Positions 1 through 29,180 of a stretch of 64,000 nucleotides of DNA are shown piece by piece (the first letter of the stretch is position 1; each line of letters opens with the position of its first letter). Made by a program: the position numbers and the translations under genes. The notes under the pieces are model-generated. The model saw only the letters and a program-made list of their open reading frames with translations. It had not been told where the DNA came from and did no database searches. The DNA comes from Saxidomus purpurata (Eukaryota; Mollusca; Bivalvia; Venerida; Veneridae): assembly GCA_022818135.1 (NCBI GenBank), contig JAFMSR010000006.1, positions 32,641,497 through 32,705,496 on the forward strand, read 5' to 3'.

Positions 1-383
1 AAGTTGGTGATTTAAAAATAGAAAATCGGACTGATAAAATAATAGTTCCTCTTTGAGTTGTTGTTGTTGGTAGAGATTTCGACAGTGGACGGGAAGCAAC
101 TCTACATGCAGTTGTTGTTTTTTTCTAAAAAGTCTCTCCCAGTCAAAATTAGAAAAGTGATATTTGGAAAGTTATTATTTCGTACTTGTAGCGGGAAGAG
201 TTTGGTGTATTGGGTTAAAAGCTATTATTTCCTCTACCCTTTTGTACACACACCTATTTTAGCTTGATTTTCACTTGAAAAACATGCTCATAATTCCGTT
301 TTTACAGATTACCAAAAATAAAATGAAGGAATGCCGTAGAACGGAGTTATAACATGAAAATTAAAATCGGTATAGTTACCTAC

Positions 384-766
384 CTGCATTGATACCATGT
401 TTCCAGTATGTTGATTGTGTCAATAGGATAGGCATATCTGCTCACGTGTAGTTTTGTCCTGACACGTGCAGACTTCCGGTTGCACGTGCTGTAAGTCCTT
501 TCTCCGAAAGAAGTACGTTTTGACGTCAGCATCTTCCCTACCGTCTGGAGGCGGGCACAGTTTACACACACAAACAAAAGACGTAACGGTAAACGTTGCT
601 TAGATGCCATTTTATTATAGCACTCGGTATCTATCGCAAACGAAACAGAAATTTTATTTGTTGTATTAAGTAACTTTCCGTCTATTTCAATCCACATTGA
701 AAAAAATTGTAGAACAGTTTTCTTTACTACATTGTTTTTATTCTTTACTACATGTTTTTTTGGCAT
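384..766 (-). other. Possible first exon or 5' leader of a leftward gene
   Basis: On the minus strand an ATG at 766 opens 127 sense codons and runs into a strong splice-donor match (CAG|GTAGGT, exon end 384). The patch is richer in CpG than its surroundings and holds E-boxes and a CRE-like site. The translation (MPKKHVVKNKNN...) is Lys-rich and resembles no family I know. A 5' UTR exon with a short coding tail (an ATG lies 15 nt before the donor) is as likely as a true coding exon. The rest of the gene would lie left of the window. No counterpart was seen in the second half of the window. Confidence 0.3.
443..528. promoter_or_regulatory. Three CACGTG E-boxes at 20-bp spacing, ETS core and CRE
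   Basis: CACGTG occurs at 443-448, 463-468 and 483-488, exactly 20 bp apart. A TTCCGG (ETS-type core) lies at 474-479 and the full palindrome TGACGTCA (CREB/ATF site) at 521-528. Such clustering inside a CpG-richer patch is promoter-like and sits inside the possible first exon above. Binding is inferred from motif identity only. Confidence 0.4.
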
Positions 767-779
767 CGATTCTTCCTCC

Positions 780-1850
780 CCCTTCTGCGGCCTGTATGTG
801 CTTAATAGAGGGGAAATATTTCTACATTATATTTATGTAACACACTTTTCATAATTATGCTGTGTAATAAAAAGGTACTGCAGCAAAAAAAAAAGCAAAA
901 ACTGTTGCATTCATAGAAGCAAGGCAAAACTTCCTGTAATTAAACAACGTGTGCACGCTTAAAACAAGTTATGATAACGTTTGATTTACAATTAACCTAT
1001 TAAAATGTGATTGATCAACAAAATCAACTGATTAAGTTCATTGGCTTACTTAAACAATTAAATCACGGAGACAATAGAGATTTTGTTTATATAACCTTAA
1101 TTTTAAACTAGTTTATATTTTAGTCCAATCGTCCTAGATTTCATCGGCATAAACTTTGCACACTTAACATTTTGCTATTCAGTAAACATACCCATTGTAA
1201 CGACAAAAAGGAATGCTTTTGTTTCAAGTTACAGATGACAAGATGAATGTCGAGTTCAAGGTGAGTGGTTATATGAATGTAGGTTATGATACTATAATTT
1301 GGTGTAATATTGCTACGTGACTCCTATGCAAAAAAGTAGCGAAGTGGAACAATCTCGTGGAAGATACAGTTTAACCCGTGTTTGTAGTAACCTGCCTTCC
1401 TAACTTCCCTAACAGTATGGCGGAGCTCACCCAATCAAATCGCTGTGAGGAGTTTGCCTGCCTTCGGGAACAACGGATGCTTTTATCAAATTTTGTTATT
1501 ACTCCCCTTTAATATGAAAATATTTATAAAGTGGAGTATTTCTTTTATAATTCAATATAATTTCTATTTTTACATTTGCATTGGATAGATATACAAATAT
1601 TGTTAATGCAAATATTTTACAAATATAATACAATATGTCTTATATTTATATCTTTCCTTAGGCAAAGTATGTGTATCAAATTTGTACTTATGATAAAATA
1701 ACTCTGTCTTTGTTGGGCAACCAGGATAGGGAAATCAAATTTTAAAAATACCTCCAGTGAAAATTTGACTTGAATTAAGCGCTAAGTTTTAAACAAATTT
1801 GTTACATGGCCAAAATCTGATTATCCACCTTTAATGCAGTAATATCATGT
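780..1850. other. AT-rich sequence with no recognised feature
   Basis: No supported exon, RNA gene or element ends were found. There are only A/T runs and short ORFs that look random. Confidence 0.5.
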
Positions 1851-2300
1851 GTAACCAATTAAAGGGAAGTAACACAATTTAAGCATCGTTAAACCTTTAG
1901 AGGCATTACACTCCCATATACGTCTAAATTTTGTAAAACAAATAATCCGTACTGTTCATAAACGGGCATACAAAAACTCAAACGGTACCGTGAATGTCAA
2001 AAAGTAGACTCAACACAAAGATAGTAACTACAATACCATTTAACCAAGGCTATTATCTCAACGGGATTTGGGTCATTCGTGTTTGTCGTCTGTGGTCTGA
2101 CGGTTATGGCGATCCTTAAATACAATCAAGGGCCCCTTGGCTCCAACCTCCAATTTATTTCAGGCAAGACTGAGACTAAAATATATTTTAAGATTTATAA
2201 TGAAACTGCAAAAGTTCCTTCGCCACGAGCAGTATTCTGAACTCGGGACTTTTTGTCCGATTAGCGCACACTCTACCACGTCGAGATAAAAGCTAGCCAA
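1850..2300. repeat. Left part of the segmental duplication (partner 38755-39690)
   Basis: The stretch beginning near AATTAAAGGGAAGTAACACA and ending near the CACGTCGAGA motif aligns collinearly with 38755-38828 plus 39275-39690. The partner is interrupted by a 446-bp foldback element. Homology at this distance from the gene shows that the duplicated unit starts at or before about 1.85 kb. Confidence 0.65.
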
Positions 2301-2312
2301 ATGACAGTATTT

Positions 2313-3638
2313 TCAGCTCATCTGAGCACGATGTGCTCAAAGGTGAGCTACTGTGATCGCCTGGTGTCCGTCGTCTGTCGTCTGTCTGTTAGTAGGGATG
2401 TAATCGATTCAAACGATATCGATATATCGACGATTAAACACTTTCGATTCGATATCGATTGCCATTTTGAAAAATCGTATATCGAATAATGTTTTACCGT
2501 GCAATGATCTACAGTTTCACGTTCGAAAATTCCATCAAAACTCAACCAGAAAATAAACAATCACTCTACCCAGAGTTCCGTGTTTTTCTAACGAATGATT
2601 TAATTTAATGAAATGTGGTCTCATAGGCAAAAATATTCAGCACTGCAAGGGTTGATATATATCATAGACCAGAACCATATGTTTAGTACAAATCAAGTCA
2701 AGGGATTTGGTAGAATATGTAGTCAGTAACATTTTACGCCCATGTATCGATATATCGCTGTATCGTCGATATTTCTAAATCGATATATCGATACAAAAAT
2801 TTTAATCAATTACATCCCTATCTGTTAGTCGTCTGTCCGGGGCTGCATTTTTCTGTCATTGGATTTCATGAAACTTGGTCTAAGTGATTGCCTTGATAAA
2901 ATCTAGGTCGAGTTTGAATATGGGTCATCTGGGGTCAAAAACAAGGTCACGGGGTTAAATTATAGAAAAACCTTGTGTATGCAATATAGCTTGCATTTTC
3001 CATTGGATCTTCATGGAAACTAAGTCAGTGTGATTGCCTTGATAAACCTAGGTCGAGTTCGCAAATCAGAAAAAACCTTGTGTATGCAATAGAGGTTGCA
3101 TGTTTTATTGGATTTTCATGAAACTTGATAAAATCTACGTTGAGTTTGAATATGGGGATATATGCGGTCAAAAGCAAGGTGACGGGGTCAAATCATAGGA
3201 AAACCTTGTATATGCAATGTTGTCTGTATTTTTCACTGAACTACATGAAACTTGGTCAGAATAACTGCCTTGATGAAAGGTAGGTCGAGTTCGAATGTGG
3301 GTCATCTGAGGTAAAAAAGTAGGTTATTTGGTCAAACCACAGAGAAACCTTGTGTGTTCAATTGAGGTTGCATATTTCATTTGATCTTTATGAAACTAGA
3401 CAACAGCAATTGTTTATTATTTTCAAGTACATTGACATAAATTTGTAACTGTCCAGTACAACAAAGAATCTTATTGATGATTACATATTGTGACAATATT
3501 ATGACCAGTCACTTCTTAAGCTACTGGTGACATTCCCTAGCAACCAGTGACTATCTCCCTTTAACAACAAGTGACTTCCTTCGGTTAGTGCACTGGTACT
3601 CAGGTGGGCAATATAGTACCATTATGGCCCTCTTGTTA
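2313..3638 (+). mobile_element. Tandem-core repeat element (pearl/Helentron-like), interrupted
   Basis: The element begins near AGCTCATCTGAGCA, carries GTCC/GTCTGTC-type runs, then about five imperfect copies of a 120-150 bp unit (key phrases: TTGATAAAATCTAGGTCGAG, AACCTTGTGTATGCAATA) and ends near GGCCCTCTTGTTA. Short ends plus a tandem core next to a tetranucleotide microsatellite is the layout of bivalve pearl-type elements, which are non-autonomous Helentron relatives. No protein is encoded. A hAT MITE is nested inside. Family assignment is by architecture only. Confidence 0.5.
2393..2820. mobile_element. hAT-type MITE with an 8-bp target duplication
   Basis: The 428-bp element has terminal inverted repeats TAGGGATGTAATCGATT and AATCAATTACATCCCTA, and is flanked on both sides by TCTGTTAG (2385-2392 and 2821-2828). 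An 8-bp duplication with such ends is diagnostic of hAT. Subterminal regions at both ends are crowded with ATCGATAT/TATCGATA motifs. There is no transposase, so it is non-autonomous. Confidence 0.88.
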
Positions 3639-3639
3639 A

Positions 3640-4900
3640 CTATTAAATCTAGCTGCCAATCGCTTTTATATACTCCAAATTGCACCGACTATCCTTTTTA
3701 AAAAAGAAGTTCTTGTAATTTGTCAGTTCAGTTTATTTGCAATTTACCAGCCAATCTCCTTATGAAAAGAACTGGTAATGTAAAATATTGAGCCTGGTCA
3801 TGATAATAAACCCTATTCAAGCTAAATTTAGAACAGATTACCATTCAGACAAAGAGACCTCTAGTCAAATATAGGAGTATGATAATTGGTGACCATAAAC
3901 TTATGGAAACAGTATTAATGATCTCTGACCTGTTAATGTCAAAAGGTGACTGCTTTCTGTTACAATTAGGCTTCTATTACTATTCACTTTTGACCTACAA
4001 CTGTGGAAAAAAAATATTTCATAGGAAACTGATTAAATGTTGAAATATAAATTGTGATATAACTAATACATGTTTAGTACTTTTACATGGATTGTAATAC
4101 TTTTTGGAACCTAGAACAAAACTAAATGTACGTAAATACTTGCAAACATACCTATTTTAACTTTTAGGGTACTTTTAAATCTGGTCGGTATTTCTTCAGT
4201 GGGGGTAGGGGAACAAAAAAAGAAATCAATTTTAAATTAAACGGTGAAATGTCTTTAAATTTTGCACACGAGTCGGTTAACAGATGTAGATTATAAAAAT
4301 ATTAAGTTTTATGTATTTTCGAATAGTGTCCATTAGACCCCCACTACCTTAAATTATTCAATAGTTCAATAGTTTAAGTGATTTTAGTATTATTGTTTTT
4401 CAAATCAATGAAAGATAGACTTAGTTAGAGTAAACTATGAATCTGATAATTCTCTTGATATGGATTATGATGTAGACCATTTCCCACTACATCGCAGGAA
4501 ATACCTATATTTCGCATTAATTCCCTGTATTTCCAGCCGTCCCGGGAAATACTAGTATTTCGCGCTTTAATGCCAACCCTGCCAAAGAGCATTCACAAAA
4601 CAAATGAAAGATAGTTTCTGTACATGTAGCTGTTTGACAAAATGAACAGCGGTTCTCATTAGAAACACTCATTTTGAATCGCAGATGATACGTTCCTAAA
4701 ATTCCATGATTGATACTAAACTGAAGCCACTGAAGTTTAGTATCTTATGTAAATATAAATGGTAATTTGTAAACATTTTGCTAGTTGAAATTTGTAAGAT
4801 TCAGTTCATTTCTCCATTTCTGTTGAGATGTTGGCTTGCATTTAGTTTCAATAAATATGTGATACATAGCCTGACAGCCAATTTCTTACTTAAAGCTAAT
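3640..4900. other. AT-rich sequence with no recognised feature
   Basis: No gene, tRNA-like box or element ends recognised. Confidence 0.5.
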
Positions 4901-4929
4901 TCTATAATGAAGGCCATATTGGGAACTTT

Positions 4930-5175
4930 TCCTTTTTGGGTCGATTGTTAAAATCGAACCAAAGTTAACAGAGTATATCGGCCCCTTACGGCCGAACGCA
5001 CAACATACAAACAAGTAGTTCCATATAAACAGTTGTTAGGCATTATAGCGATTTCTGTTTTCAAAATTATATAGTAATAAATCTAAATAATTTAAAACAT
5101 TTCAGAATAGAATAATATTATTTCGTTGTTATTCTTTTAAATGTGTAATTAATCGTAAATACTATTAATCGCGAA
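4930..5175. repeat. Inverted copy of 35215-35430
   Basis: The reverse complement of this stretch aligns with 35215-35430, sharing GTTAACAGAGTA, GGCCGTAAGG and a long AT-rich middle. It belongs to a set of inverted homologies between the left flank and the 28-36 kb interval. Confidence 0.6.
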
Positions 5176-5214
5176 CGAACGACTTGGACATACAAATTTA
5201 TAAGAACTCGTTTT

Positions 5215-5650
5215 TTACCTATAACTCTATAGTCGGCGGACATAGAGCGTTGGTAGATATGCTGGAAATTGAAATACGCTGACTTACGGCGGCGGACGCG
5301 AGTTCGGAACCCATCTAATGCATTTTTTTTACATTTTTTTTCTGTTTTACTTATAATTTTAAGACTTTAAACCATTTTCAATGTTTTACAGCAAATAATC
5401 ATAGAAAACTTGATTCATGTCAAACTTATAAGGATAATGTTAATAAGACATACTGTAAACATATTATTCGATAACAGTAAAGTTCAGTCGTAGTCGTGTC
5501 AGGTTTTGCTTGTACAACCAGAATTGGTTTCCTTGGGTTCTTTTCGGGCCTGCCTCAACATCATCATCACCAATTTCTAGAATATTTACATGTCAGTTTT
5601 GTTTGTGGGCCCGCTGTGATACTTTGTATCACTGTTTTTCTTGTTCAGTT
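5215..5650 (+). mobile_element. tRNA-headed SINE-like repeat
   Basis: A tRNA-like head with a B-box-like GAGTTCGGAACCC lies near 5299. It is followed by about 330 bp of shared body containing TCAGGTTTTGCTTGTACAAC. The inverted partner at 28715-29180 has a cleaner head (GAGTTCGAATCCC). Short ORFs in the body differ between the copies, so they are not genes. Confidence 0.5.
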
Positions 5651-5829
5651 ATTAATTTACTCTGTGTCTTCTTTGATCTTGCTCATTGTTCAGTTTTTGC
5701 CTACAATTTAGGATAGGAATTTATTTTGTATTATTGACCCAATACATTCAACCCTATGGGCAAATCCCATAAATTTTGAATGACATTAAAAGTTGTGCAA
5801 ACTTTGAATTTTCAGTTCAGGTTTGTAAA

Positions 5830-6165
5830 ATTCCACTTCTCAGTTACCATTCACAGCTATGATACTTTATAGGGTAGTTGAACATACATGTAGTCACTGA
5901 ATGCAAAAGGTAAGCACATGGGTTCCTATCAAAAGTAAAGTTTACACATATGGTTAAAGGTCAAACTCTGTGGACATTTGTGTCTCCAGTTTGTTGATAA
6001 CTTTACTCATGCATGGGTTGCCCTGATATTTACACATGTATGTGTACAGTCTGTGTTGTTCAGAGACAATCGACCCTCCAGCACTTTCAGTCCTTTGATT
6101 TACTATGTGAAAGATTCGTACTAAAATAAGCTCTAAATAAAGCAATACTATTATTGTATTAAGGA
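5830..6165. repeat. Inverted copy of 34100-34425
   Basis: The reverse complement aligns with 34100-34425, including CAGAGACAATCGA, ACACATGTATGTGT and GGTTCCTATC. The ORFs at both places are non-conserved by-products. Confidence 0.65.
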
Positions 6166-6479
6166 ATTGCTTTGTTCAATATTGTAAAAACGCTTCAAAG
6201 GAAAGTAATTTTCCATCTTCATGGAAACTGTTATTGATAAAGTTTTTATACCACTATGTCATATCTAGGACTGTTGAAAACAGGGTCTGAAAGAATTTCT
6301 TCGCACGTTGTTGGTATCTTAGCACAAATAATACAACAGCAAACACATGGGATTTTTTTTTATAAAATGTGTACCATGTTTTTAAACAGAATCTAACAGT
6401 GGACAGCATTTATTTACTGGCAAATAGTTTTGGTAATTACTTTTCATATATCTTCAAACCCACGTGCATTGAAGAGTCA

Positions 6480-7560
6480 CTATTTATCACTCGGTATCTT
6501 GTTTTCCACTACAGACTAAAGGACTCTCGGCATTCCGTTGTTTAATACTGCGGCCACTAGTTTGTAAATAGCGCTGCGCTTAATCAGTTAATCGCATCAA
6601 AGTAGTAACAATTCTTTACGTTATTCTGATACAGTACATGTACTTATTTGCCTTGTTTAAGACCTAGGTACATGTATGAAGGTTGTATTTTATCAGTCGT
6701 TGCTGAACATTGCCAAAAGTTCGAAAATAGCGCTGCTTTGAATCAGCTACCGGCATAAACTATATCAATTTTGTATCTGTGCATCTGTTTGGCAGAGGAA
6801 AATATGTTGATCACTTTTAGGGCCAACTTAGCTTTTTTGTAGCCAACTGCTTGTTCGTAAAACTCGGATAATTTCCATGCACTTGTCTTAAAAGGTATCA
6901 GAAGGTTAGCTTTCATAAAAGCTAAATCAGAAAAGGATCTAGAAATGGAAGAAAGGACTCTAGTAAGAAAGGAATTATTAGAGAAATGTTTGCATCAGCA
7001 TAATTATGTAAACATAGACGTGAATTGTTATCATACAGATGTATACTGTACCTGTTTGGAAGAAATTATTTGCTTTGAAATTTTTTTCAATGTCTTCCGT
7101 ATTTAGTATTTTGAAAGAAAACAATCCAATCAACGGCTATTACTGGAAATTCAGAGCAAGAACATGTGGCAATACATACTCTTATTTAGATGAAGGACGG
7201 CTGAATTTGGTTTTATATCAATGACCCCGTATTAATATATGCAGTTGCAAAGAATAGTAGTTTTCAAGATGTAATCCAAATAAAAAGTAAGAAATGGGAA
7301 TAGTCCATCACTTTGGCAACAGAAATGACTCTGGCTTCCTTGAGTTCTTGATCTATATTCAGGCAAAAGAGTTTTGAAGTCCTCCAATACATAGCTAATT
7401 TAGAATATGGATGAGAAACTAAAAAATAAGACAGTCATCCTCTTCCTCCATAACAACAGAACAAAATGGTAAAACAAAAGTAAAAAGGAATTTTGGACTT
7501 ACAGGAGTCATTAGTGCTTGTTTTTAATGGACAAAAGGGAATGTTTTCGCCTGACCAAAT
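6480..7560 (+). repeat. Direct duplicate of 26580-27480
   Basis: Phrases such as GTAAATAGCGCTGC, ATCGCATCAA and CATGTATGAAGGTTGTAT recur in the same order at 26580-27480. It lies just downstream (3') of cyclase copy 1, whereas its partner lies upstream (5') of copy 1, between the two genes. It may mark a duplication boundary or be a dispersed repeat. Confidence 0.55.
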
Positions 7561-7740
7561 TATTTAACTTGAGTTTGCACAGACGCAGTATGTTACTATG
7601 AGAAGTGTCTCGACATGGTTTTCCTTAATTTATGATAAAGCGAAACTGTATGTCGCTAAAATAGTGGCGAATCTAATTAACCAGTGCATTCAGCTCCAAC
7701 AGAAGAGGTTCTGATTCATCTCTGCACTGCTACTCGAGGT

Positions 7741-7795
7741 TCAGTCTATGAGAGTTATAAATAGAATATGAATGTGTCCTCACAAACGTTGTTCG
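7741..7795 (-). promoter_or_regulatory. 3' UTR segment complementary to intron 7 repeats
   Basis: This segment starts about 20 nt past the copy 1 stop codon. Its sequence is, in reverse complement, the second half of each 115-bp unit in the intron 7 minisatellite (10055-10745). A pre-mRNA read from the minus strand would carry both arms. Confidence 0.6.
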
Positions 7796-7813
7796 TCGTT
7801 CTATTCCCCGCGT

Positions 7814-24647
<16,834 letters not shown>

Positions 24648-24779
24648 TGAAACTGAAATGTCACTAACACTCGAAAACGCTTGAAATAGTAACCTACCGC
24701 GAGTTTCGCGAGTTTTGAATTGCGTCAACTTCTCTAGAATTAAAAGAATTTGAAGACAACAAATCCTCTGTTAATAGCT

Positions 24780-25720
24780 CGCAAAAATATTTATTTCGGG
24801 ATGATCTGCAGCCAGTCATGGAGACAAAGAATGTGTTGACTCAATGGCATTGCAATAGTCCATCCTATAAGGAAGTTACTGACAATGTACCTTCTTTTAA
24901 CACGACAGCACTCGCAGAAAGCACAGAATTTGCAGATGATGTTCCATCCCTTCAAAGCGAAATAGTTCCTTGGTTCCAAGATATTGCCGAGACCACACCC
25001 TCTCTAAGATCTGGATCCAGTCCTTTTTTTAAATAACTTTCTGACGGTTGATATATTTCTATATGAGTATAACTAAATTTCCTCGCAAGTTCTTCTATGT
25101 CAATGGAATCAATGTTCACCCGAGTTGACGAACATGACAATATTTGTGACAGGTTGATCGCTGATGTCCATTCCGGTCGATTCCGTAATTATATATCCTT
25201 AGCTCTGAAATACGTATCAGAAAAATAAGATTACCAGTAATCCTATTAAATGTCATTATTATGAAAACTGAATAATTCGTTCGTCTGAGTAAGTGACATA
25301 TCCTTTGCGTCCATGTGATCCGGTTTCGGACCAAGAGAATGTGAAGTGTTGTTTTATAATAATCTTACATACTACAGTAGCGGACAATAAAATCTAAATT
25401 GAGGATGAGGAGGTCATAAAAATATAACAAATAATGTTATATACCAAACTGTTCGTCAAGTAGCATATTGAACTGCCGGCATAAATTGCCAACGCACCAG
25501 ATGGCGTTCAAGATGACCGCCGTAAATGATCCATTCAATGACAATTTAATTGCCCAGATGTGGCAGTTTTATTTTTTTAATATAATGCCAGGTTGTTGCA
25601 TGGGTATTAGTCATTTTATAATGTACATCAAATAAACATATAACACTGACCACTTCAAGGTCAACGCCAAGGTCACTTCAAAGTCAATCTACAAAACAAA
25701 TCATGAAAAATCGATATTTT
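24780..25720. repeat. Duplicated 5' flank of copy 1 (partner 60300-61010)
   Basis: Collinear homology includes CAGCCAGTCATGGAGACAAA, GCACTCGCAGAAAGCACA, GATGATGTTCCATCCCTT and CACCCTCTCTAAGATCTGGA. An ORF on the plus strand here (72 aa) is broken in the partner. This is the likely promoter side of both genes; no TATA or initiator could be fixed. Confidence 0.65.
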
Positions 25721-25979
25721 ATCTCTATTTGTTATTTTAAAAGATCTTACTCTAAGCCTTCTATCCATCTCGGGATAGTGTTTATGCCCCATTTCTAAAA
25801 ATAGTAACTAAAGCACCCGGCTACGCTGCTACGATCGTTTTAATAAAGGTACCGTCTTTTAAATATAGTTGGGTGGCACGTCAGCGTCTTGAAGATCAAC
25901 CAACCACCCCTATGCTATTTGATATACTGCGATGCAGGAAACCTATTTTTAAAATAACATGTAAGTAGTAGATGTGACT

Positions 25980-26580
25980 TGTGCAGAGGTAACAGAAGTG
26001 TTTTTTTCTCGAAATTATCTAAATCCAACCGTATTCGATGCAGTTTAGAGTGGGATTTGATTCAGAAAATCGTTTTGCATTGGAAAAACCGGGTGAGTTA
26101 TTCCTTATTTACACGAATACCTTTAATATGCGATTCGAGTTTTCAGTTGTTTCCAATCTTGTATATATATATATATGTGTTCCGTACAACATGGGACCAG
26201 TATTAGATTGGGTGGCGGGTCCATACCCCAGGCATCTGTGGTATTAAGTAGATTACATCACTTTTGGCCTTGATGTTGTAACTCCTCTCATGTTAACATG
26301 ATTCATCTCAAACACCGTAGATAATTTAACTATAAATTGTGCTGATAACTGTATAACTGCGCTATTTGAAAGAAGTGCAATACAGTCCAGATCAAGCTGC
26401 TGTTTGATATAGTATACGATAAGACAATTATTACTAAAAACAATAATGACAGCTTCAAACGATTGCAAAATAGTTTACGGACTACATTACACTTTTCTTT
26501 CACGGACTCTGGTTTTAGAAATTCACCTAAGAATTAATGTCTTTAAAAAAAGAAAATACGTACATTTTGGACAGAGATGT
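25980..26580. other. Intergenic, nothing recognised
   Basis: AT-rich with an (AT)n run near 26163. No supported gene or element. Confidence 0.45.
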
Positions 26581-27480
26581 CATATGACATAGTTTTCCGC
26601 CGTTGACTAACGGACTCTCAGTATCCTGTTGTTGAGCACTGCAGCCTGTTGGTAAATAGCGCTGCCTTTAATAAGTTAATCGCATCAACAATTTCTTTAC
26701 ATTATTTTGATACAGTACAATGTCATAGATTGATGTAATACCTATGCACATGCATGAAGGTTGTATTCCGTTGCTGAGCACTGGCAAGAGTTGGTAAATA
26801 ACAATGCCATTTATCAGCTACCGACACAACATTTATCTTTTTTGCCGCGGAAAATGTGTTTTCACTTTTTGAGAGCCAAGTTAGCTTTTTGTAACCCACG
26901 TTGTCACTGCCAGCGCTAGTCCTGTTAAACTCAGATCATTTTCATGCACTTGGCTATAAAAACATCACAATGTTAGCTTTTAAGAAAGCTATGAAGCGGC
27001 TAGTGGTATGGAAATGAAAGAAAGGACTCTCATGAGAAAGGAAATCTAGATAAATGATTGCATCAGAATAATTATGTTAATGTAAACGTGATTTGTTATC
27101 AAACAGATGTGTACCTTTGTGGAAGTATTTATAGTACTTTGAAGAAAAGAAAACAAAACCAAAATTCCCTCTCAATATCTTCCGTTTTTGTATTTTGTAA
27201 GAACAAAATTTGGTCATTGGTTATGACTGAAATTATGAGCAAGAAAATGAAGCAATGTATACTGCAGGGCAGAGTTTGGTTTTATATTAATGCCCCCATT
27301 AACTATGTGCAGTTGCAAAGAATTTAACAGTTAACAGTTTTCAAAATGCAGTCCAAATAAAAACTACTAAACGGGAATAGTTTATCAAATTGGCACCGGT
27401 AATGACCCTGGCTTTATTTAGTTCCTGTCAACGTCTAAAGTTAAAAGTGAACGATCAAGTAAATAATATTTATACTTTTA
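26580..27480 (+). repeat. Direct duplicate of 6480-7560
   Basis: See partner. The order of shared phrases is the same and divergence is moderate with many indels. It lies between the two cyclase copies. Confidence 0.55.
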
Positions 27481-28714
27481 AGCTATGATATGTCCAAGGA
27501 GAACGCTACAAAGGGAAAGTAAGTATAAAACAAGAAAAACTGTGATACTACGTATCACAGCGAGCCTAGAAACAAAACTTTCATGTAAATATTTTAAAAT
27601 TGGAGATGCAAATAAACTTTACAAACTTTATAACAGAGACAGAATAAATCTACATTCTAGGTTCATGTAAAGCAAATACTTGACTATCTGGTTTGTGCAT
27701 TTACAATTTAGTAACTCCAGTGTATCATTTATGATTTAAAAAAAAAGAAATCATATTCATGAAAAAGCTTTAAATAGTATTTATGCTCTTTCCGTTTTTT
27801 TCATTGGATTGTATATACGAGCCCTATGCTCGTTCAGCGTTAATTAAAACAAAGTTAACGCAGCAATATCATAATATGTTCTCCACTATGTTCCACTACG
27901 GTGATTCTCAGAATATACAATTCTCTTCCTGCCTCTATCCTCACAAAATCGTTTGCAGTCAAAATGTTTGTAAACAAAAAAACGCACATTTTTACGATTA
28001 CTTAAAGTATCGTTACCGACCAATGAGTTGACTTTGGCTACCTGTCAGTTTATTGCTGTAAACCAGTCTAATAACACGAAATGTAAACCAGTCTGATAAA
28101 AATAGAAAGTGCATCCCGACCAGTTAGTAAACTTTGGCTACCTTTCACTTTATTGCTCTAACATGACATGTCTGATTTAAATAGACTGTCAGTGACTGTA
28201 CAATGATACTTCCATTCAAAAACAAATGAAGTGTGATTGTGTATTTTAAACTATAAAACATCGAGTCATAGTAACGTAATGGACCCACTTTACCCGATAC
28301 CGGAAGATATCGGCATGTTTGACCGATATCGGTTTTTATACTGGCCGAACAATACAATTATTTCACTACTTATTAGACGTTACATAAGCATATAAACTAA
28401 TTTGTCGTTTTACATGGATAAAAGATAGAAATATCAATTTTTTGACAATTTTAAAGCTACACAATGAACAGTGGTTTAAACCATACTTTATCGTAACTTT
28501 CATAACATTTAGTTCAAAGAACTATACACTACTTCACCTACATGTTACATTTTCCAACCACGTATTAAATATAGCGGGCCGCTGCTGCCCGCACCAGCGT
28601 TCTTCCTCTCCATGTATCACAGACGTGTGTTTCACTAGACAGTTACCTATATGGAAAAAAGAGCTTTTTGTAATAAAGTATGAGATGAGGCGTGAGGTTG
28701 TTGTAACTTAAATA

Positions 28715-29180
28715 TTAATACAAGAACAGCGGGCCAACAAACAATAATCCCATGTAAATATTTTGAAAATGGTGATAATTGATATTGAGGCATGACCCCA
28801 AAAGAACTCGAGGAAACCAATTCTGGTTGAACAAGCAAAACCTGACACGACACCACATCTACTGACTGACCTGTAGTATCGAAACTTTACTGTTATCAAA
28901 TAATATTTATACAGTATGTCCAGGAATGCTCTATAGACCGTTCCTGGTATATCTCATTTTTCATTAACATTATCCTTATTAATTTGACATTAATGAAACT
29001 TTTTATGATTATTTGCCGTAAAATATTCTAAAATGGTTATAAAGCTAAAAATGATCATTAAAACAGCAGAAAAATTAAAAAAAATAAAATTGGGTGTTGA
29101 TGGGATTCGAACTCGTGGATTCGTAAAAGTACACTAACACAAAAGTGTATGAGCTATCGGCTTTATCCATTACACCACAG
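28715..29180 (-). mobile_element. tRNA-headed SINE-like repeat (partner 5215-5650)
   Basis: The minus strand begins TGGTGTAATGGATAAAGCCG (A-box-like) and has GAGTTCGAATCCC (B box) near 29115. The body is shared in inverted orientation with 5290-5640. The head lacks a paired acceptor stem. Confidence 0.55.

Noticed and set aside
5496..5716. Two overlapping ORFs of about 70 aa
   Set aside because: They lie in a SINE-like repeat whose inverted partner does not keep the frames.
24818..25036. 72-aa plus ORF upstream of copy 1
   Set aside because: The duplicated partner at 60346-60560 has stops and indels in this frame, so it is not conserved as protein.
29105..29180. tRNA gene on the minus strand
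   Set aside because: Good B box but no acceptor pairing, and it continues into a repeat body shared with 5.2-5.6 kb.
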